Counted from the first letter of the stretch, positions 34,701 through 43,372 are shown. The stretch is 64,000 bases of DNA from CAYVQF01 sp964454015 (GCA_964454015.1 CAYVQF010000012.1:36072-100071); one strand, 5' to 3'. The notes: generated by a model from the letters alone, not told the origin. Made by a program: numbers and translations.

Positions 34701-35275
34701 AGGCTGGTGCACTGGTAGCCGTGGGGGCAGGTCTCATCTTCCTCGCAGGGGGTGGCGCAGGAGCCGCTGATGCCGTCGGTGAAGCAGACCCCGGCGCTGC
34801 CGCAGTGGAGGTCGATGCGGCAAGGGGCGCAGAGGATGGGGAGGTTGACTTGGCAGAAGAAGGCGACGCCGGCCGTGCTCTCACTGCCGAGGCAGAAGGC
34901 ATCGATGGGCCCGGGGAAGGGGGCGCAGACGTCGTTGCAGTAATCGGAGCAGACCCGTTGGCCCTCCCCGTTGGGGACGCAGAGGCCCGAGTTACACTGG
35001 GAGGGGGTGACACAGGTGGCGCCATACTCGCCGGGTTGCGGCGGTGGGATGTCGGGGTTGGCGTCGACCTCGGTGAGGTCAGGTGGGGGGAGATCGGGCG
35101 GGAGGTCCGCGGGGGTGTCGCTGGGGAGATCCCCAGTGTCCCCGGGGACGTCGCTGCCGTCTGGGCGGGTGGTGGAGGTGGCGTCATCATCACAGGCAGA
35201 GAGGGTCCACAGGGCCAGGACAGCCATGAGGGTCAAGACCGCCAGGATGGGGTGAAAGGCTGTTGAGTACTTCAT
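31787..35275 (-). CDS. Giant MopE-type Cys-rich lipoprotein with collagen-like Gly-rich tail (paralog 2)
   Basis: 1162 residues from ATG 35275. The signal ends in a lipobox (LWTLSAC) followed by an acidic D/P linker. Residues about 80-620 are Cys-rich and contain several MopE-type repeats of the form E-x-C-D-G-x-D-N-N-C-D/N-G-x-I-D-E/x (for example EICDGEDNNCNGLIDEGLEV and ETCDGVDNNCDGRIDEDF), a motif also called the metal-binding or Stigma-type repeat. About residues 630-720 match a DUF1565/beta-helix start (APLATIGAALQAA, then DIYVSAGVYSESITLVEGVG). The last about 400 residues are Gly-rich, with GxPG and GGxGGxGG stretches (for example GGTGAPGVRGNPGTAGVNGT) broken by short Cys-containing loops. 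The protein is probably a surface fibre or adhesin. It follows a paralog 12 bp upstream, so both are likely one transcript. Confidence 0.8.
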   Translation of the reverse strand: MKYSTAFHPILAVLTLMAVLALWTLSACDDDATSTTRPDGSDVPGDTGDLPSDTPADLPPDLPPPDLTEVDANPDIPPPQPGEYGATCVTPSQCNSGLCVPNGEGQRVCSDYCNDVCAPFPGPIDAFCLGSESTAGVAFFCQVNLPILCAPCRIDLHCGSAGVCFTDGISGSCATPCEEDETCPHGYQCTSLPNQQGEDALFCVPESGSCHCNEDNAGSSRICYHTNEHGACMGIESCNLEFGWTGCSAEIPSAEICDGEDNNCNGLIDEGLEVGTCAITNEHGTCEGVEICGGEQGPICIGPQAEAETCDGVDNNCDGRIDEDFKDENGLWTRIEHCGGCFQSCIGRFGPTAANVACELDTLGEPQCVITACIDGFLPVGNNLCVPIVANLCLPCVNDADCSASPGSRCVTTTDSRGESFQICGRDCSSQSPFGTECPDLYTCSAIDVGESEPAHQCLPTSGSCYCTENTSGFTVPCQVEIVGEIDLDGNQGQVTCQGRQACVGTDFGVCELDVEVCDGLDNNCDGRIDTPFRRADGKYGVSQEHCGRCHNDCRNINIPNAISTCDLDADDPHCIWYCQDGYVDLINGRDDGCECQILSAVDFPDAGQVDANCDGIDGQIDVALFVSKTGSDSAAGTIDAPLATIGAALQAAASTSGIRDIYVSAGVYSESITLVEGVGLYGGYSLDFRTRNPEVYPTTIFGRAPTAQQPGAVNALELSQPTMVMGFNVFGPNTVQSGAPTYAVFIRNTGDALTLRHNRVTGGTGAPGVRGNPGTAGVNGTIGSAGINAIKTNVGRTCTGTAGGPRAGGNGGARTCAGVSVNGGKGGDALCPRSRTDNGAGLVADNCDTRNTNPALRDACLNICDTVDCHAGRLPPPQGVGLNGANNPSGFGLAGPPTYDTVTVNGSANQCQNSPGLPSIGFPGLDGADGTHGPGGATCTDPRGTINAQGLWQPSASAAGAPGAHGGGGGGGSAGRGYDINPTDSCSGDQCNDTIGASGGGGGAGGCGGTGGSAGSGGGASFAVYVTYTATMTTIPNLVDNVITTGRGGDGGAGGPGALGGIGGQGANGGTSSVFCGFPGGRGGNGGRGGAGGGGAGGCGGAAFGIFVNPGTNTFTIPDYLGQNTVQLSGTPGRGGAGGPSNGIPGAAGSDGTHEALFVRP

Positions 35276-35287
35276 GGTCTTTCAATC

Positions 35288-38200
35288 CTATAGCTTGACG
35301 GTCAGGTTGGTACCATTGACGCCGTCGAGTCCTGGGTTGCCGCGAGAGGCGCCGCCGCGTCCGCCGAGTCCAACGTTGCCCGAGCTGGGGAAGGTGTTGG
35401 TGCTCTGCCAATTGGGGGTGGCGTTGACGTTGTGGGTGAAGATGCCGAAGGTCGAGCCACCACAGCCACCGCCGCCGCCGCCGCCAGGTCCCCCTTGGCC
35501 GCCGTCGCCGCCACGTCCGCCCGGGGCGGCGCAGGACTCGGCGTTCATGGGGCCACCGAGGGGGAGCTTGGTGCCCGAGCCACCGAGGGAGCCAATGCCG
35601 CCCTCGCCGCCAGCGCCGCCGTCGCCACCGTCGCCACCGCGGCCGCGGTGGATGGTGTTGTTGGCGATATGGGGGAAGGAGGTTTGGATGGCGTCGAAGA
35701 CGACGAAGATGGCAAAGGAACCACCGCCGCCCTGTCCGGCCTGGCCGGGGTTGCCGCCACAGCCGCCAGCGCCGCCAGCGCCGCCCGTCCCGCCGACCAT
35801 GTCATGGACGCGGGTGGCGCCGCTGGTGCAGGTGGCGTTGGTGCTGTTGTTGTGGACACCACCACCCACGCCACCGCCGCCGCCGCCGGAGGCGGGGAAG
35901 CCCGGGGTTCCAGCGCCGGCATCGGTGACGCCAGCGACCCAGAGCCCACCGATGACGCGGCCGAGGTTGCCCGTGCAAGCGGCCCCAGCCGAGCCGGGGT
36001 TGCCATCGTTGCCGCGCTGGCCGTTGCCGCCGACGTAGGGGGCGGCGACAGTGTAGCAGTCACAAATACCGCCCGAGGGGCCCGTGGGTTGGCTGGTGCC
36101 GCCAAAGCCGCCCGTGGCGCCACTGGCGCCGGGGTTCCCGGGACTGGTCCCACCGGCGGCGCCGGCGGTGTTGGCCACGGGGCAGATGGCGTCGGCGCCG
36201 CCACCGCCGGTCGTAGGCGTGGTGCCGCCGGCTGGCAGGGGGCAGCTAAAGGCGGCGCCAGGGGCCCCCAGGCGCGGTACATGGGCGGCTGTGCACGACC
36301 AGGCGCCCGCCTGGATCTCACCGACGCTGATGGGGGCGAGGCCGTGGGTGCCAGAGGCGGTCGCGGCGAGGCCGTCGGGGCCGCCTGGGCCAGGGAGCCC
36401 AGCGGCGCCGTTGCCGCCGTAGACGACGTTGTAGGTGAAGCTCAGGGCGTCACCCGTGTTGCGGACGTAGACCCCGTAGGACGATGAGCCCGGGGTGGTG
36501 GCGTCGGCGGCGACGATGGTGAAGCCGTCCAATCGGGTGGGGAGGGTGAGGCCGACGACGTTGACCGTGCCCGGCAGCGCCGGGGTCGAGGGCAAGCCGA
36601 AGATGGCCGTCTCATAACCCGAGGGGTTGCGGCGGCGGAAATCGGAGCTGTAGCCGCCGAAGACGCTGACGCCGTTTTCGATGGCGATGGACTCGGTGTA
36701 GACCCCGTTGGCGACATAGACGTGGTCGCGCTGGGCGTCGTCGCGGGCGAGGTCGATGCCGCGTTGAATGGTGCGCACGGGGGCGGTGATGGTGCCGGGG
36801 TTGGTGTCGTTCCCACCGGGGGAGACGAAGATCCCGCGGTCGACTTCGCCGTCGATGCCGTCGCAGTTGGCGTCTTGGCCCAGGTGATCCGGCGGGTCGA
36901 GCGCGGCGAGCCACTGACATTCACAGCCGTTGGAGAGCACCCCGTCGACGTCGTAATAGTTGGTGTGGCATTGGATGGCGCACTGGGCTTGACCGGTGCT
37001 GACGCTGCAGTAGGGGGCGGCGTTGGCGACACCCGCCAGGACGGTGGCGCAGTCGTAGTTGCACTGCCCACAGTGGCCGTTGAGGTGATAGCGCCCTTGG
37101 GCGTCGATGAAGGGATCGTCGATGACGCCGTTGCAGTCGTTGTCGGTGCCATCACAGACCTCCGTGGGGAAGATGCAGGCCGACAAGGTGCCATTGGTGC
37201 AGGTCTGGGTCCCGACGCAGGTCACGTTGGGTAGGGTGGGGTTGGCTTGGGTGCAGGGGCGCACGAAGGAATCCGTTGGGCCGCAGGCACAGGAGCCGCT
37301 CGGGAGGATGCACTGCTGAGCCGCGCCGTCGCAGACGTAGCCCGGTGGGCACTGGGTGCCGAAGGGCGATGAGGGCGAACAACTGCGCCCGCAATAGCTC
37401 TGGCCGTCGGCGTAGGGGAGGCAGAGATCGCCGACGCTCTGGTTGCAGTCGGCGTCGTCATTGCACGGTGAGCAGAGCCTAGAGGCGAGGGGGACGCAGG
37501 TGTTGAAGGACTGGAGGATGTAGCCTTCGATGCAAGCGTCGATGACACAGATGGCGGCGCCGTCCATGATCTCGCAGTGGGTGGCGGCGGCCAGGGCGAA
37601 GCGATCGGCGCACGGGGAGTTGCAAGTCCCGCAGTGATCGTCCGTGTGGTAGAGTCCGTCGTCGTTGACGAAGGGGTCATCGACGATGCCGTTGCAGTCG
37701 TTGTCGCGGAAGTTACAGGTCTCTGCGCTGGGGACCGGCGCATTGCACACCCAGCCGGCCTCGCCCATGCAGATCTCAACGCCTTCGCAGGCATTGGGGA
37801 AGCCCTCGGCGGTGCGGCTGCAGGGGCGACTGGCGTCGAGGCCGTCGTCGATGGCGCCGTTGCAGTCGTTGTCGACGCCGTCGCAGACCTCTTCCGTCGG
37901 GGTGGCGGCGGTGCAGTCGACCCAGCCGCGCGCTTGGTCACAGGTCTCGATGCCGAGGCAGGCATAGAAGCCCGTGTCATCGCTGGTGCGGGAGCAGGTC
38001 CGCTCTTCGCCGTGGTTGTCGGCGTGGCAGTCGCAGGTGAGGTTGGCCGGGACGCACTGTCTGACCCGGCGGTAGTCTTCGAAGCGCTGGAATTCCCGGC
38101 ACAGCGTCCCCTGGGGGCAGTCCTCATCGAGGGTGCAGTCGAAGCCGCAGTAGGGGCGCCCTTCCATGCGGATGCAGGCGCCGCCGGGGCAGTTGGCGTC

Positions 38201-38710
38201 GCTGACGCAGGGGCTACAGAGGGTGCCCAGGGAGGTGGCGCAGATGTGATCTTCCTCACCTCTGGGGTTGACCACCTGCTTACAGGTCAGAGGGAGATCG
38301 CCCAATTCGAGGCAATCACCGTCGCCGGTGCAGGGGGTGGCGCAGCGTGTCTCACCGGCGATGAGCAGACAATAGCCCGTGAGGCACTCGGCGCTGGTGT
38401 TGCAGGGCTCGCCGGCGGCTTGGGTGGGCGGGGGGAGATCGGGGAGGTCGGGGTCGACGTCTCCCGGGGGCAGCTCGGTCTCGGGCGCATCGACGGCCGT
38501 GTCGCCGGGATCGACCTCTTCCGGGGGCAGGTCGGCGTCGATGGCGTCATCGCCGAGGTCTTCCACGGGCGGGAGGTCGGGCGCGACATCTTTGGTGGAC
38601 GAGGCGTCGTCACAGGCCGCGAGCCACAGCGCGAGGCCCAAGATGAGCAGGGCGCCACTGATGGGTGGCTTGATGAACAGGGGGGAAAGGAAAGACTGAG
38701 AGGAGCTCAC
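35288..38710 (-). CDS. Giant MopE-type Cys-rich lipoprotein with collagen-like Gly-rich tail (paralog 1)
   Basis: 1140 residues from GTG 38710. This start is chosen because AAGGAGG lies 7 nt upstream; an ATG eight codons earlier has no site. The lipobox is LWLAAC. Organisation is the same as in the next gene: acidic linker, Cys-rich region with MopE-type repeats (EVCDGVDNDCNGAIDDGLDA, ETCNFRDNDCNGIVDDPFVN, EVCDGTDNDCNGVIDDPFID), a DUF1565/beta-helix start (GTITAPVRTIQRGIDLARDD, then HVYVANGVYTESI) and a Gly-rich tail. The two proteins differ clearly in sequence, so the duplication is old. Repeats use CDGxDNDC here and CDGxDNNC in the neighbour. It is the first gene of a two-gene unit, and the mRNA would be about 7 kb. 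Confidence 0.8.
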   Translation of the reverse strand: MSSSQSFLSPLFIKPPISGALLILGLALWLAACDDASSTKDVAPDLPPVEDLGDDAIDADLPPEEVDPGDTAVDAPETELPPGDVDPDLPDLPPPTQAAGEPCNTSAECLTGYCLLIAGETRCATPCTGDGDCLELGDLPLTCKQVVNPRGEEDHICATSLGTLCSPCVSDANCPGGACIRMEGRPYCGFDCTLDEDCPQGTLCREFQRFEDYRRVRQCVPANLTCDCHADNHGEERTCSRTSDDTGFYACLGIETCDQARGWVDCTAATPTEEVCDGVDNDCNGAIDDGLDASRPCSRTAEGFPNACEGVEICMGEAGWVCNAPVPSAETCNFRDNDCNGIVDDPFVNDDGLYHTDDHCGTCNSPCADRFALAAATHCEIMDGAAICVIDACIEGYILQSFNTCVPLASRLCSPCNDDADCNQSVGDLCLPYADGQSYCGRSCSPSSPFGTQCPPGYVCDGAAQQCILPSGSCACGPTDSFVRPCTQANPTLPNVTCVGTQTCTNGTLSACIFPTEVCDGTDNDCNGVIDDPFIDAQGRYHLNGHCGQCNYDCATVLAGVANAAPYCSVSTGQAQCAIQCHTNYYDVDGVLSNGCECQWLAALDPPDHLGQDANCDGIDGEVDRGIFVSPGGNDTNPGTITAPVRTIQRGIDLARDDAQRDHVYVANGVYTESIAIENGVSVFGGYSSDFRRRNPSGYETAIFGLPSTPALPGTVNVVGLTLPTRLDGFTIVAADATTPGSSSYGVYVRNTGDALSFTYNVVYGGNGAAGLPGPGGPDGLAATASGTHGLAPISVGEIQAGAWSCTAAHVPRLGAPGAAFSCPLPAGGTTPTTGGGGADAICPVANTAGAAGGTSPGNPGASGATGGFGGTSQPTGPSGGICDCYTVAAPYVGGNGQRGNDGNPGSAGAACTGNLGRVIGGLWVAGVTDAGAGTPGFPASGGGGGGVGGGVHNNSTNATCTSGATRVHDMVGGTGGAGGAGGCGGNPGQAGQGGGGSFAIFVVFDAIQTSFPHIANNTIHRGRGGDGGDGGAGGEGGIGSLGGSGTKLPLGGPMNAESCAAPGGRGGDGGQGGPGGGGGGGCGGSTFGIFTHNVNATPNWQSTNTFPSSGNVGLGGRGGASRGNPGLDGVNGTNLTVKL

Positions 38711-39082
38711 CGCCACACCTCCTTGACGCCCCATTTTTGGCGCCGCGCAATGAGAGCAAGTCTCCCGGTGACCGCGCTGCGGTGCCGGGGCGACCTATCC
38801 AGGCGGGTGGATCCTAACAGAAAGAAAGAGGGGGATAAAGGCCGGCTCACGCGTATTCTCGCGTCTGCGGGTACGCAGGGGCGGGGCCACCTGTCGGGGG
38901 CGCTCTCGGTTGGGGTCGCAGGGAGAGCCTCGCTTGGGTGGCCATTGCCGAGGTCGCCAGTGCTTTTGGGGATCCACGGGCGCGTGGGCGTGCGCTTGGC
39001 CGCGTCTACGCCCCGGCCTCGGCGCGGCATGGCCCCGGTGTCGTCGGCGCACCGAAGCCAAGTCAGGACAGAAGTGCGGGCG
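38711..39082. other. Intergenic region with an R3 repeat
   Basis: 372 bp upstream of the giant lipoprotein pair. It contains an R3 copy (38964-38995) and the ribosome site AAGGAGG. A promoter for the 7-kb unit must lie here; none was clear. Reading frames through this part are antisense extensions. Confidence 0.5.
38964..38995 (+). repeat. Repeat family R3 copy
   Basis: TTTTGGGGATCCAC, 9 bases (GGGCGCGTG), GGCGTGCGC. It has one extra G before GATCCAC relative to the other copies. Confidence 0.65.
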
Positions 39083-39580
39083 TCATTGCTTGACGCAGGT
39101 CGCGGCGTCGGGGCCGCACTCCGGTCCCGTGGTGGCGATGGCGTCGGTGCCGACGTCGGCCGCGACGTCGACCTCGGCCAGGAGGATCTCTTGGAAGGCT
39201 TCGCCCAAATAGAGGCGGTAGCGCTGACCGACGGCGAGGCTGGCTTCGATGCCCGTGCCCTTTTTGCGTGGGCAGACGCGGCTCTCGCCGCGCCGGTGTG
39301 GCAGGAGGTCTTCGAAGTGGACCAGGGCCTCGCCTGTCTGGCGGTCGCCAGCGACGACCCGGATGATCTCGACCCGGTAGGGGTAACGCTGGGAGCGAAA
39401 GGTCGACTCAGGCGCTTCGGCGGCGAGGATCAGGACCTCGACGACGCTATCGGCCTGGGCCTTGAGCTCAGCGGGGGGGTGCCAGGTGATCATACAGGCC
39501 GTGACCTCTGGGACGGCGATGGCTACGAAGGCCAAGAGAGATGTGGTGACGATGAAGAGGGAGCTGCGTCTGGTGGGCAT
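39083..39580 (-). CDS. Small exported protein, unknown function
   Basis: 165 residues from ATG 39580; the frame is open further upstream but those parts read as antisense. A signal peptide ends in the hydrophobic stretch SLLAFVAIAVPEVTAC and may be cleaved at TAC or lipidated at Cys29. The mature part contains an ADSVVEVLIL strand, a YPYRVEIIRVVAGD block and GQRYRLYLGE. This is the layout of a widespread type of exported protein in which a short beta-rich domain begins with a secretion-associated V-x-x-A/G-x-V and has R-V-L/V-K/A-G-D in its middle. The protein at 55740 starts with a related domain. Three Cys occur near the C-terminus (CPRKK, CGPDAATC). Confidence 0.65.
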   Translation of the reverse strand: MPTRRSSLFIVTTSLLAFVAIAVPEVTACMITWHPPAELKAQADSVVEVLILAAEAPESTFRSQRYPYRVEIIRVVAGDRQTGEALVHFEDLLPHRRGESRVCPRKKGTGIEASLAVGQRYRLYLGEAFQEILLAEVDVAADVGTDAIATTGPECGPDAATCVKQ

Positions 39581-39709
39581 CGCTTTGACCCAAGGCTGGC
39601 CCCGGGGGCCGGGTGTTCGTTCGCGGGTGGCTACAACGCTTGCGCCGCAAAAAGGATCCTTTGGCCGGCGCGCGCACCCGTGGCGCTCTGCTGCCCCCGA
39701 CGCCCGGTG

Positions 39710-39915
39710 CGGCGCGGGCGTCGTCCACGTCCACCTTGACCACCCGATAACGCCCTTCGGACTCCCGGGCGAGGGCCTCCATGATGGGGGCCGAGTCGGT
39801 GTCGCGCCCCACCAGGTTGCCTTCCATGCCCAGCCTCGCGAAGGGGGTCCACTTCGAATCTGGTGGTTTGGCCCGCCACCTACGCGACCACGATCAGCGT
39901 TTCGTTCGCGATCAT
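39710..39915 (-). pseudogene. Possible decayed thioredoxin-fold remnant
   Basis: Read leftward, ATG 39915 starts NETLIVVA and then meets a TAG. About 60 bases later, in another frame, comes SAPIMEALARESEGRYRVVK followed by VDVDDARA. Those two blocks resemble the beta strand before the active site and the P-I-x-E-x-L-A helix plus V-K-V-x-V-D strand of thioredoxins. The active-site Cys pair should lie between them and is absent. The reading frame is broken at least once, so this looks like a gene relic rather than a working gene. Similarity is based on one helix-strand unit and may be chance. Confidence 0.35.
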
Positions 39916-40193
39916 GCGTGGAGGGGGCTGTGGCTGTCAAGGAACGAGGTCGGCAGCGCCATAGGCATCGGTGCGCTGTGCGGGATGGGGGGCTTCTGGA
40001 TCCACGGGCATCCAAGGGACAGGGTTGAGCGGCACGGTTGACGTTCTACTTGAGAAGCGAAACAGTGGGGCGCGTGACCTTCACTTTGTGCCGCGAAGCC
40101 TTCAGATGGCTGTCTTAGCAGGAGCCCTGGCTTTGGAATCGTGTAGGCGCTGGTCAAGGTTTCTGGATACGTTCGCTTTGGAGGATGACACAG

Positions 40194-41882
40194 ATGAAAG
40201 GTTACAGGTGGGTCGGGCTAGGCGTGTGTTTGTTCGTCATCGTGAGCGGCTGCAAAGAGACCGGAGAAAATCCTGGGATTAATGAGGATTTGGCACCTGA
40301 TGATGCTTTGGCTGAAGTGGATTGGGGGGAGTCGGACCAGCACGAGATCGAGCTTCCCCCGTCCTGCGAGCCAGCTTGTGGCGCCAACCAACAATGCCAG
40401 GATGGGCGCTGCGTGTGCCTGAGCGGCTGGGGTGACTGTGACGACGATGGGGCGACGGGCTGTGAGACTTCACTCATGCATGCCGAGGAGCACTGTGGGG
40501 GCTGTGGTTCGCTTTGCGCGGGCTCGAACAATGCCTGCATCAACGGGGAGTGTCGCTGTGCGAGTGGCTGGGGGGAATGTGACGGCGACCTGGCGAACGG
40601 TTGCGAGACCTCGCTCCTGGAGGACGCCGATCACTGTGGAGGGTGCGGCCTCGCCTGTGGTCCCAACGCCGTCGGCTGTGAGAGTGGCATCTGTCAGTGC
40701 GCTGAGGGCTATTACCTACCGGGACCAAATACCATCTGTACGGATGTCCACAACGGCCCGACGCAGTGTCGTGAAGGCTTTGCATTGTGCGATTTTCACG
40801 CCACAACGGGCTGTGAGACTCACATCGCCTCTGATCCGGAGAACTGCGGCGCCTGCACTTACACCTGCGGGGTTCATGCGTTATGCAAGGCAGGCGAATG
40901 TGTCTGTGAAGAGGGCTTTGGATTCCACGGTGCCAATACCCAGTGCAGTAAGGATACGTTCATCTGTCGCGACGGCTTTGGTGACTGCGACACCGACTCG
41001 GCCAACGGGTGTGAGGGCGATCTGATGTACGATCCTCGCCATTGCGGTGCCTGTGGCCATCGCTGCGATGAGGGCCAGGTGTGTTTCATGGGGGAGTGCG
41101 AAGGTCAGTGGTCGGAGATACCCGACGGATCCTTTCTCATGGGCTCTCCTCTCGACGAAGCGGGACGCGATGTTTTTGACGCAGGGGAGACGCAGCGCGC
41201 AGTTTCCTTGACGCGCTCCTTTGCCATGCAAAGCACCGAAGTGACTTGGGGACAGTGGGTCGCGCTGATGGGGGGCCGCATCCCGTCAGGATGGACGCGG
41301 CGTATGCCTTACGAAGAAGCGTCTTGGTATGATGCGCTGCGCTTCGCCAATGCCCTCTCGGTGCAAGAGGGGCTGACGCCGTGTTACGTCATTGGCGACT
41401 GCGAGGATGACGCGTGTGCTGTCACGCTGGCCCATGACGCGGCAACCCCCTACGAATGTGAGGGATACCGACTGCCCACCGAGGCTGAGTGGGAATACGC
41501 TGCCCGTGCGGGTACCACGACTGCCCTCTACACGGGCAACCTCATCAGGAGAACCATGTGGTCTTGTTTGGACGAACAGCCCACTCTCGACGAGGCGGGC
41601 TGGTACTGCGGCAATACTTCCTTTACCAAAGAAGTCGGGTTGAAAACGCCGAACTCTTGGGGACTCTTTGACGTCATGGGGAACGCTGCGGAGTGGGTCT
41701 GGGATTGGATGGACAAAGAGACGGTTCCGCAGGCATCTGTTGACCCCGTCGGGCCAGCGTCAGGGGATTGGAAGGTCACTCGAGGCGGTGTATCATACTC
41801 CAACGCCCTGTACTGCCGCTCCGCCGCACGTAGATCCGCTACTCGCGCCGGCTTCCGCTTGGTGCGAACACTGCCGGATTAG
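40194..41882 (+). CDS. Lipoprotein with Cys repeats and a formylglycine-generating-enzyme-like (FGE/SUMF1) domain
   Basis: 562 residues from ATG 40194, chosen over ATG 40185 because GGAGG (40180-40184) is 9 nt away from it. The lipobox VIVSGC gives Cys20 or so. Residues about 60-300 are five to six Cys-rich repeats with a G-x-G-D/E-C-D-x-D-x-A-x-G-C-E-T core and H-C-G-G/A-C, resembling the Stigma/MopE-type repeats but shorter. From about residue 305 to the end is an FGE-sulfatase domain: DGSFLMGSPLDEAGRD, STEVTWGQW, GYRLPTEAEWEYAARAG, SWGLFDVMGNAAEWVWDW and RSAARRSATRAGFRLVR. In true FGE a Cys pair oxidises a sulfatase Cys; those two Cys are not obvious here, so this may be a carbohydrate- or protein-binding FGE-like fold. 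Confidence 0.8.
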   Translation: MKGYRWVGLGVCLFVIVSGCKETGENPGINEDLAPDDALAEVDWGESDQHEIELPPSCEPACGANQQCQDGRCVCLSGWGDCDDDGATGCETSLMHAEEHCGGCGSLCAGSNNACINGECRCASGWGECDGDLANGCETSLLEDADHCGGCGLACGPNAVGCESGICQCAEGYYLPGPNTICTDVHNGPTQCREGFALCDFHATTGCETHIASDPENCGACTYTCGVHALCKAGECVCEEGFGFHGANTQCSKDTFICRDGFGDCDTDSANGCEGDLMYDPRHCGACGHRCDEGQVCFMGECEGQWSEIPDGSFLMGSPLDEAGRDVFDAGETQRAVSLTRSFAMQSTEVTWGQWVALMGGRIPSGWTRRMPYEEASWYDALRFANALSVQEGLTPCYVIGDCEDDACAVTLAHDAATPYECEGYRLPTEAEWEYAARAGTTTALYTGNLIRRTMWSCLDEQPTLDEAGWYCGNTSFTKEVGLKTPNSWGLFDVMGNAAEWVWDWMDKETVPQASVDPVGPASGDWKVTRGGVSYSNALYCRSAARRSATRAGFRLVRTLPD

Positions 41883-41938
41883 ACCGCAGGCGGGAAGGTG
41901 CTCAAGGCCGCCCATGCCACGCCTGCCCCTCGTTCCAC

Positions 41939-43063
41939 TCAGCGCGTCAGGGCGCGGATCATCCGGCGTTCATGCAGCGTCAATTTGTCGCTGCTGCCGA
42001 TCGACGCGATCGCTGGCCAACAGCGCGGGCACAGCCCCGTATCGCGGCACAGGGGGCAGAGCACGGCGATGGGCGGTGAGCGGCGCTCCGGGTCGCCGTC
42101 CACGGGGTCGGGACCTTGGTTCTCACTCCCGCCTTTGGGAACACACCCGGCAGGGCAGCGGCCTGGGTGGATGCGAAGGTCTCTTCCTCCGCAGACCAGG
42201 CACGTGCCCTGGATGTCGATGCTCCCCGGGCAGTCGCGTTGCGGACAGGGCAGGGGCAGCCAGTCGCTGGCAGCGGCGACGCAGAGACACGGCGGAACGG
42301 GCGGACAGGGCAGCCCCACCGCCGGGACCGCTTCGAGTCTGCCCGTGGGCAAGATGCACATCGCGTCCTGGCAGATGATGCCCACGATGATGCCCTCACT
42401 GGACAAGGTGAGCTTGTTGCCCGCCTTGTGGAGACGACCGGCGAGCCAATGGAACCAATATTTCTGCCACCACATCTCGAGAGCCTCGATGATCCAGGGC
42501 CAGGGGTTGGGCGGAGGCGCTGGCGGAGGCCGGGACATCTCACCGCAGCTCGGGCAGGGCCTCTCCAGGCCCTTCGCCGTTGGGTGGGGACCACAGGCAC
42601 AGCGCCACCACGTCGCAGGGAGCAAGGTGCGATAGACATGGGCGGCTCGCTGCGCCCGGCCTCGCTCGGAAAACTCAGCGCCACTCATCCGGCATTCACG
42701 GCAGATGTGGGTATGCAGGCCCTTCACGGTGTACCATTGACCACCGCATTTTCTGCAGCGCCCTTGCGCCAGGAGCGCATCGCCGTAGGCCTTGACCTCT
42801 TGCCAGGCACCCAGCCCGGCGAGGGCTTGACACACATCCATGAGCGTATGGGTGTCGTGGTTTCTGTCGGCGTCGCGAAAGAGCTCGCGCAGGGCAGTGA
42901 GGTCTTCCCTGGCACCGAGCGCTCGGAGCCGGGCTCGCCGCTGCTGACCATATCGGTACTGTCTGGCGTCCATGGGCACGTTGGCTCGACTGCGACCTTG
43001 GTGGGTGAGGAGGCGGCTGCTTGGGGCTGGACTAGAGCTGGCCACGCTCTCTTGTCGCGCCAT
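41939..43063 (-). CDS. Protein with multiple zinc-ribbon-like CxxC pairs, unknown function
   Basis: 374 residues from ATG 43063, AGGA 6 nt upstream; an ATG twelve codons earlier (43099) and one at 42973 are alternatives. After a helical N-terminal part with a TPR-like stretch (ALRELFRDADRNHDTHTLMD), the protein is rich in Cys pairs: CRKCGG, ICREC, CACG, CPSC, CPPVPPCLC, CPQRDCPG, CLVCGG, CPLC and CPRC. Spacing and HIC/CGG contexts suggest several structural zinc ribbons. A central hydrophobic-aromatic region (PWIIEALEMWWQKYWFHWL) looks amphipathic. There is no signal peptide, so it should be cytoplasmic. It is convergent with the FGE-like gene. The family was not recognised. Confidence 0.6.
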   Translation of the reverse strand: MARQESVASSSPAPSSRLLTHQGRSRANVPMDARQYRYGQQRRARLRALGAREDLTALRELFRDADRNHDTHTLMDVCQALAGLGAWQEVKAYGDALLAQGRCRKCGGQWYTVKGLHTHICRECRMSGAEFSERGRAQRAAHVYRTLLPATWWRCACGPHPTAKGLERPCPSCGEMSRPPPAPPPNPWPWIIEALEMWWQKYWFHWLAGRLHKAGNKLTLSSEGIIVGIICQDAMCILPTGRLEAVPAVGLPCPPVPPCLCVAAASDWLPLPCPQRDCPGSIDIQGTCLVCGGRDLRIHPGRCPAGCVPKGGSENQGPDPVDGDPERRSPPIAVLCPLCRDTGLCPRCWPAIASIGSSDKLTLHERRMIRALTR

Positions 43064-43299
43064 TGTGTTCCTGTGGCCTGCGCCAGCATTGTATGCCACT
43101 GGGCACCGAAGGTCGAGACGACAAAGAGGCTGTCCCGCGCCAAGGTGCTTGGGTCCGACCGATTCAAAGTGGCCGAAATTGGCGGCGCACGCGATGGGCT
43201 ACGCGTGAGGGCGACAGGTCTTCTCTGGCGCTGCTGGGGAGAGGCCCCTGGCCGTCGCATGGGGGAGGAAGCAGGCTGTTGTCGCGGCACATTCATTCC

Positions 43300-43330
43300 C
43301 AGGCACGCCTTGTGGCCCGTGGATCCAAGA
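43300..43330 (-). repeat. Repeat family R3 copy, minus orientation
   Basis: Read on the minus strand: CTTGGATCCAC, 9 bases, then GGCGTGCCTGGG. It lies in the 273-bp gap between the zinc-ribbon gene and the end of the reductase operon. Confidence 0.55.
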
Positions 43331-43372
43331 ACTGCGTAGCCAGGTGCGGACTGTGGCCGAGGGGGCGCGTCG

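Noticed and set aside
37577..39739. 720-codon plus-strand frame over the second giant lipoprotein
   Set aside because: It is antisense to a lipoprotein with clear repeats and crosses the intergenic region with no signal.
39935..40020. Further R2 copy
   Set aside because: Only AAGGAACGAGG matches; the palindrome and tail of R2 are missing.
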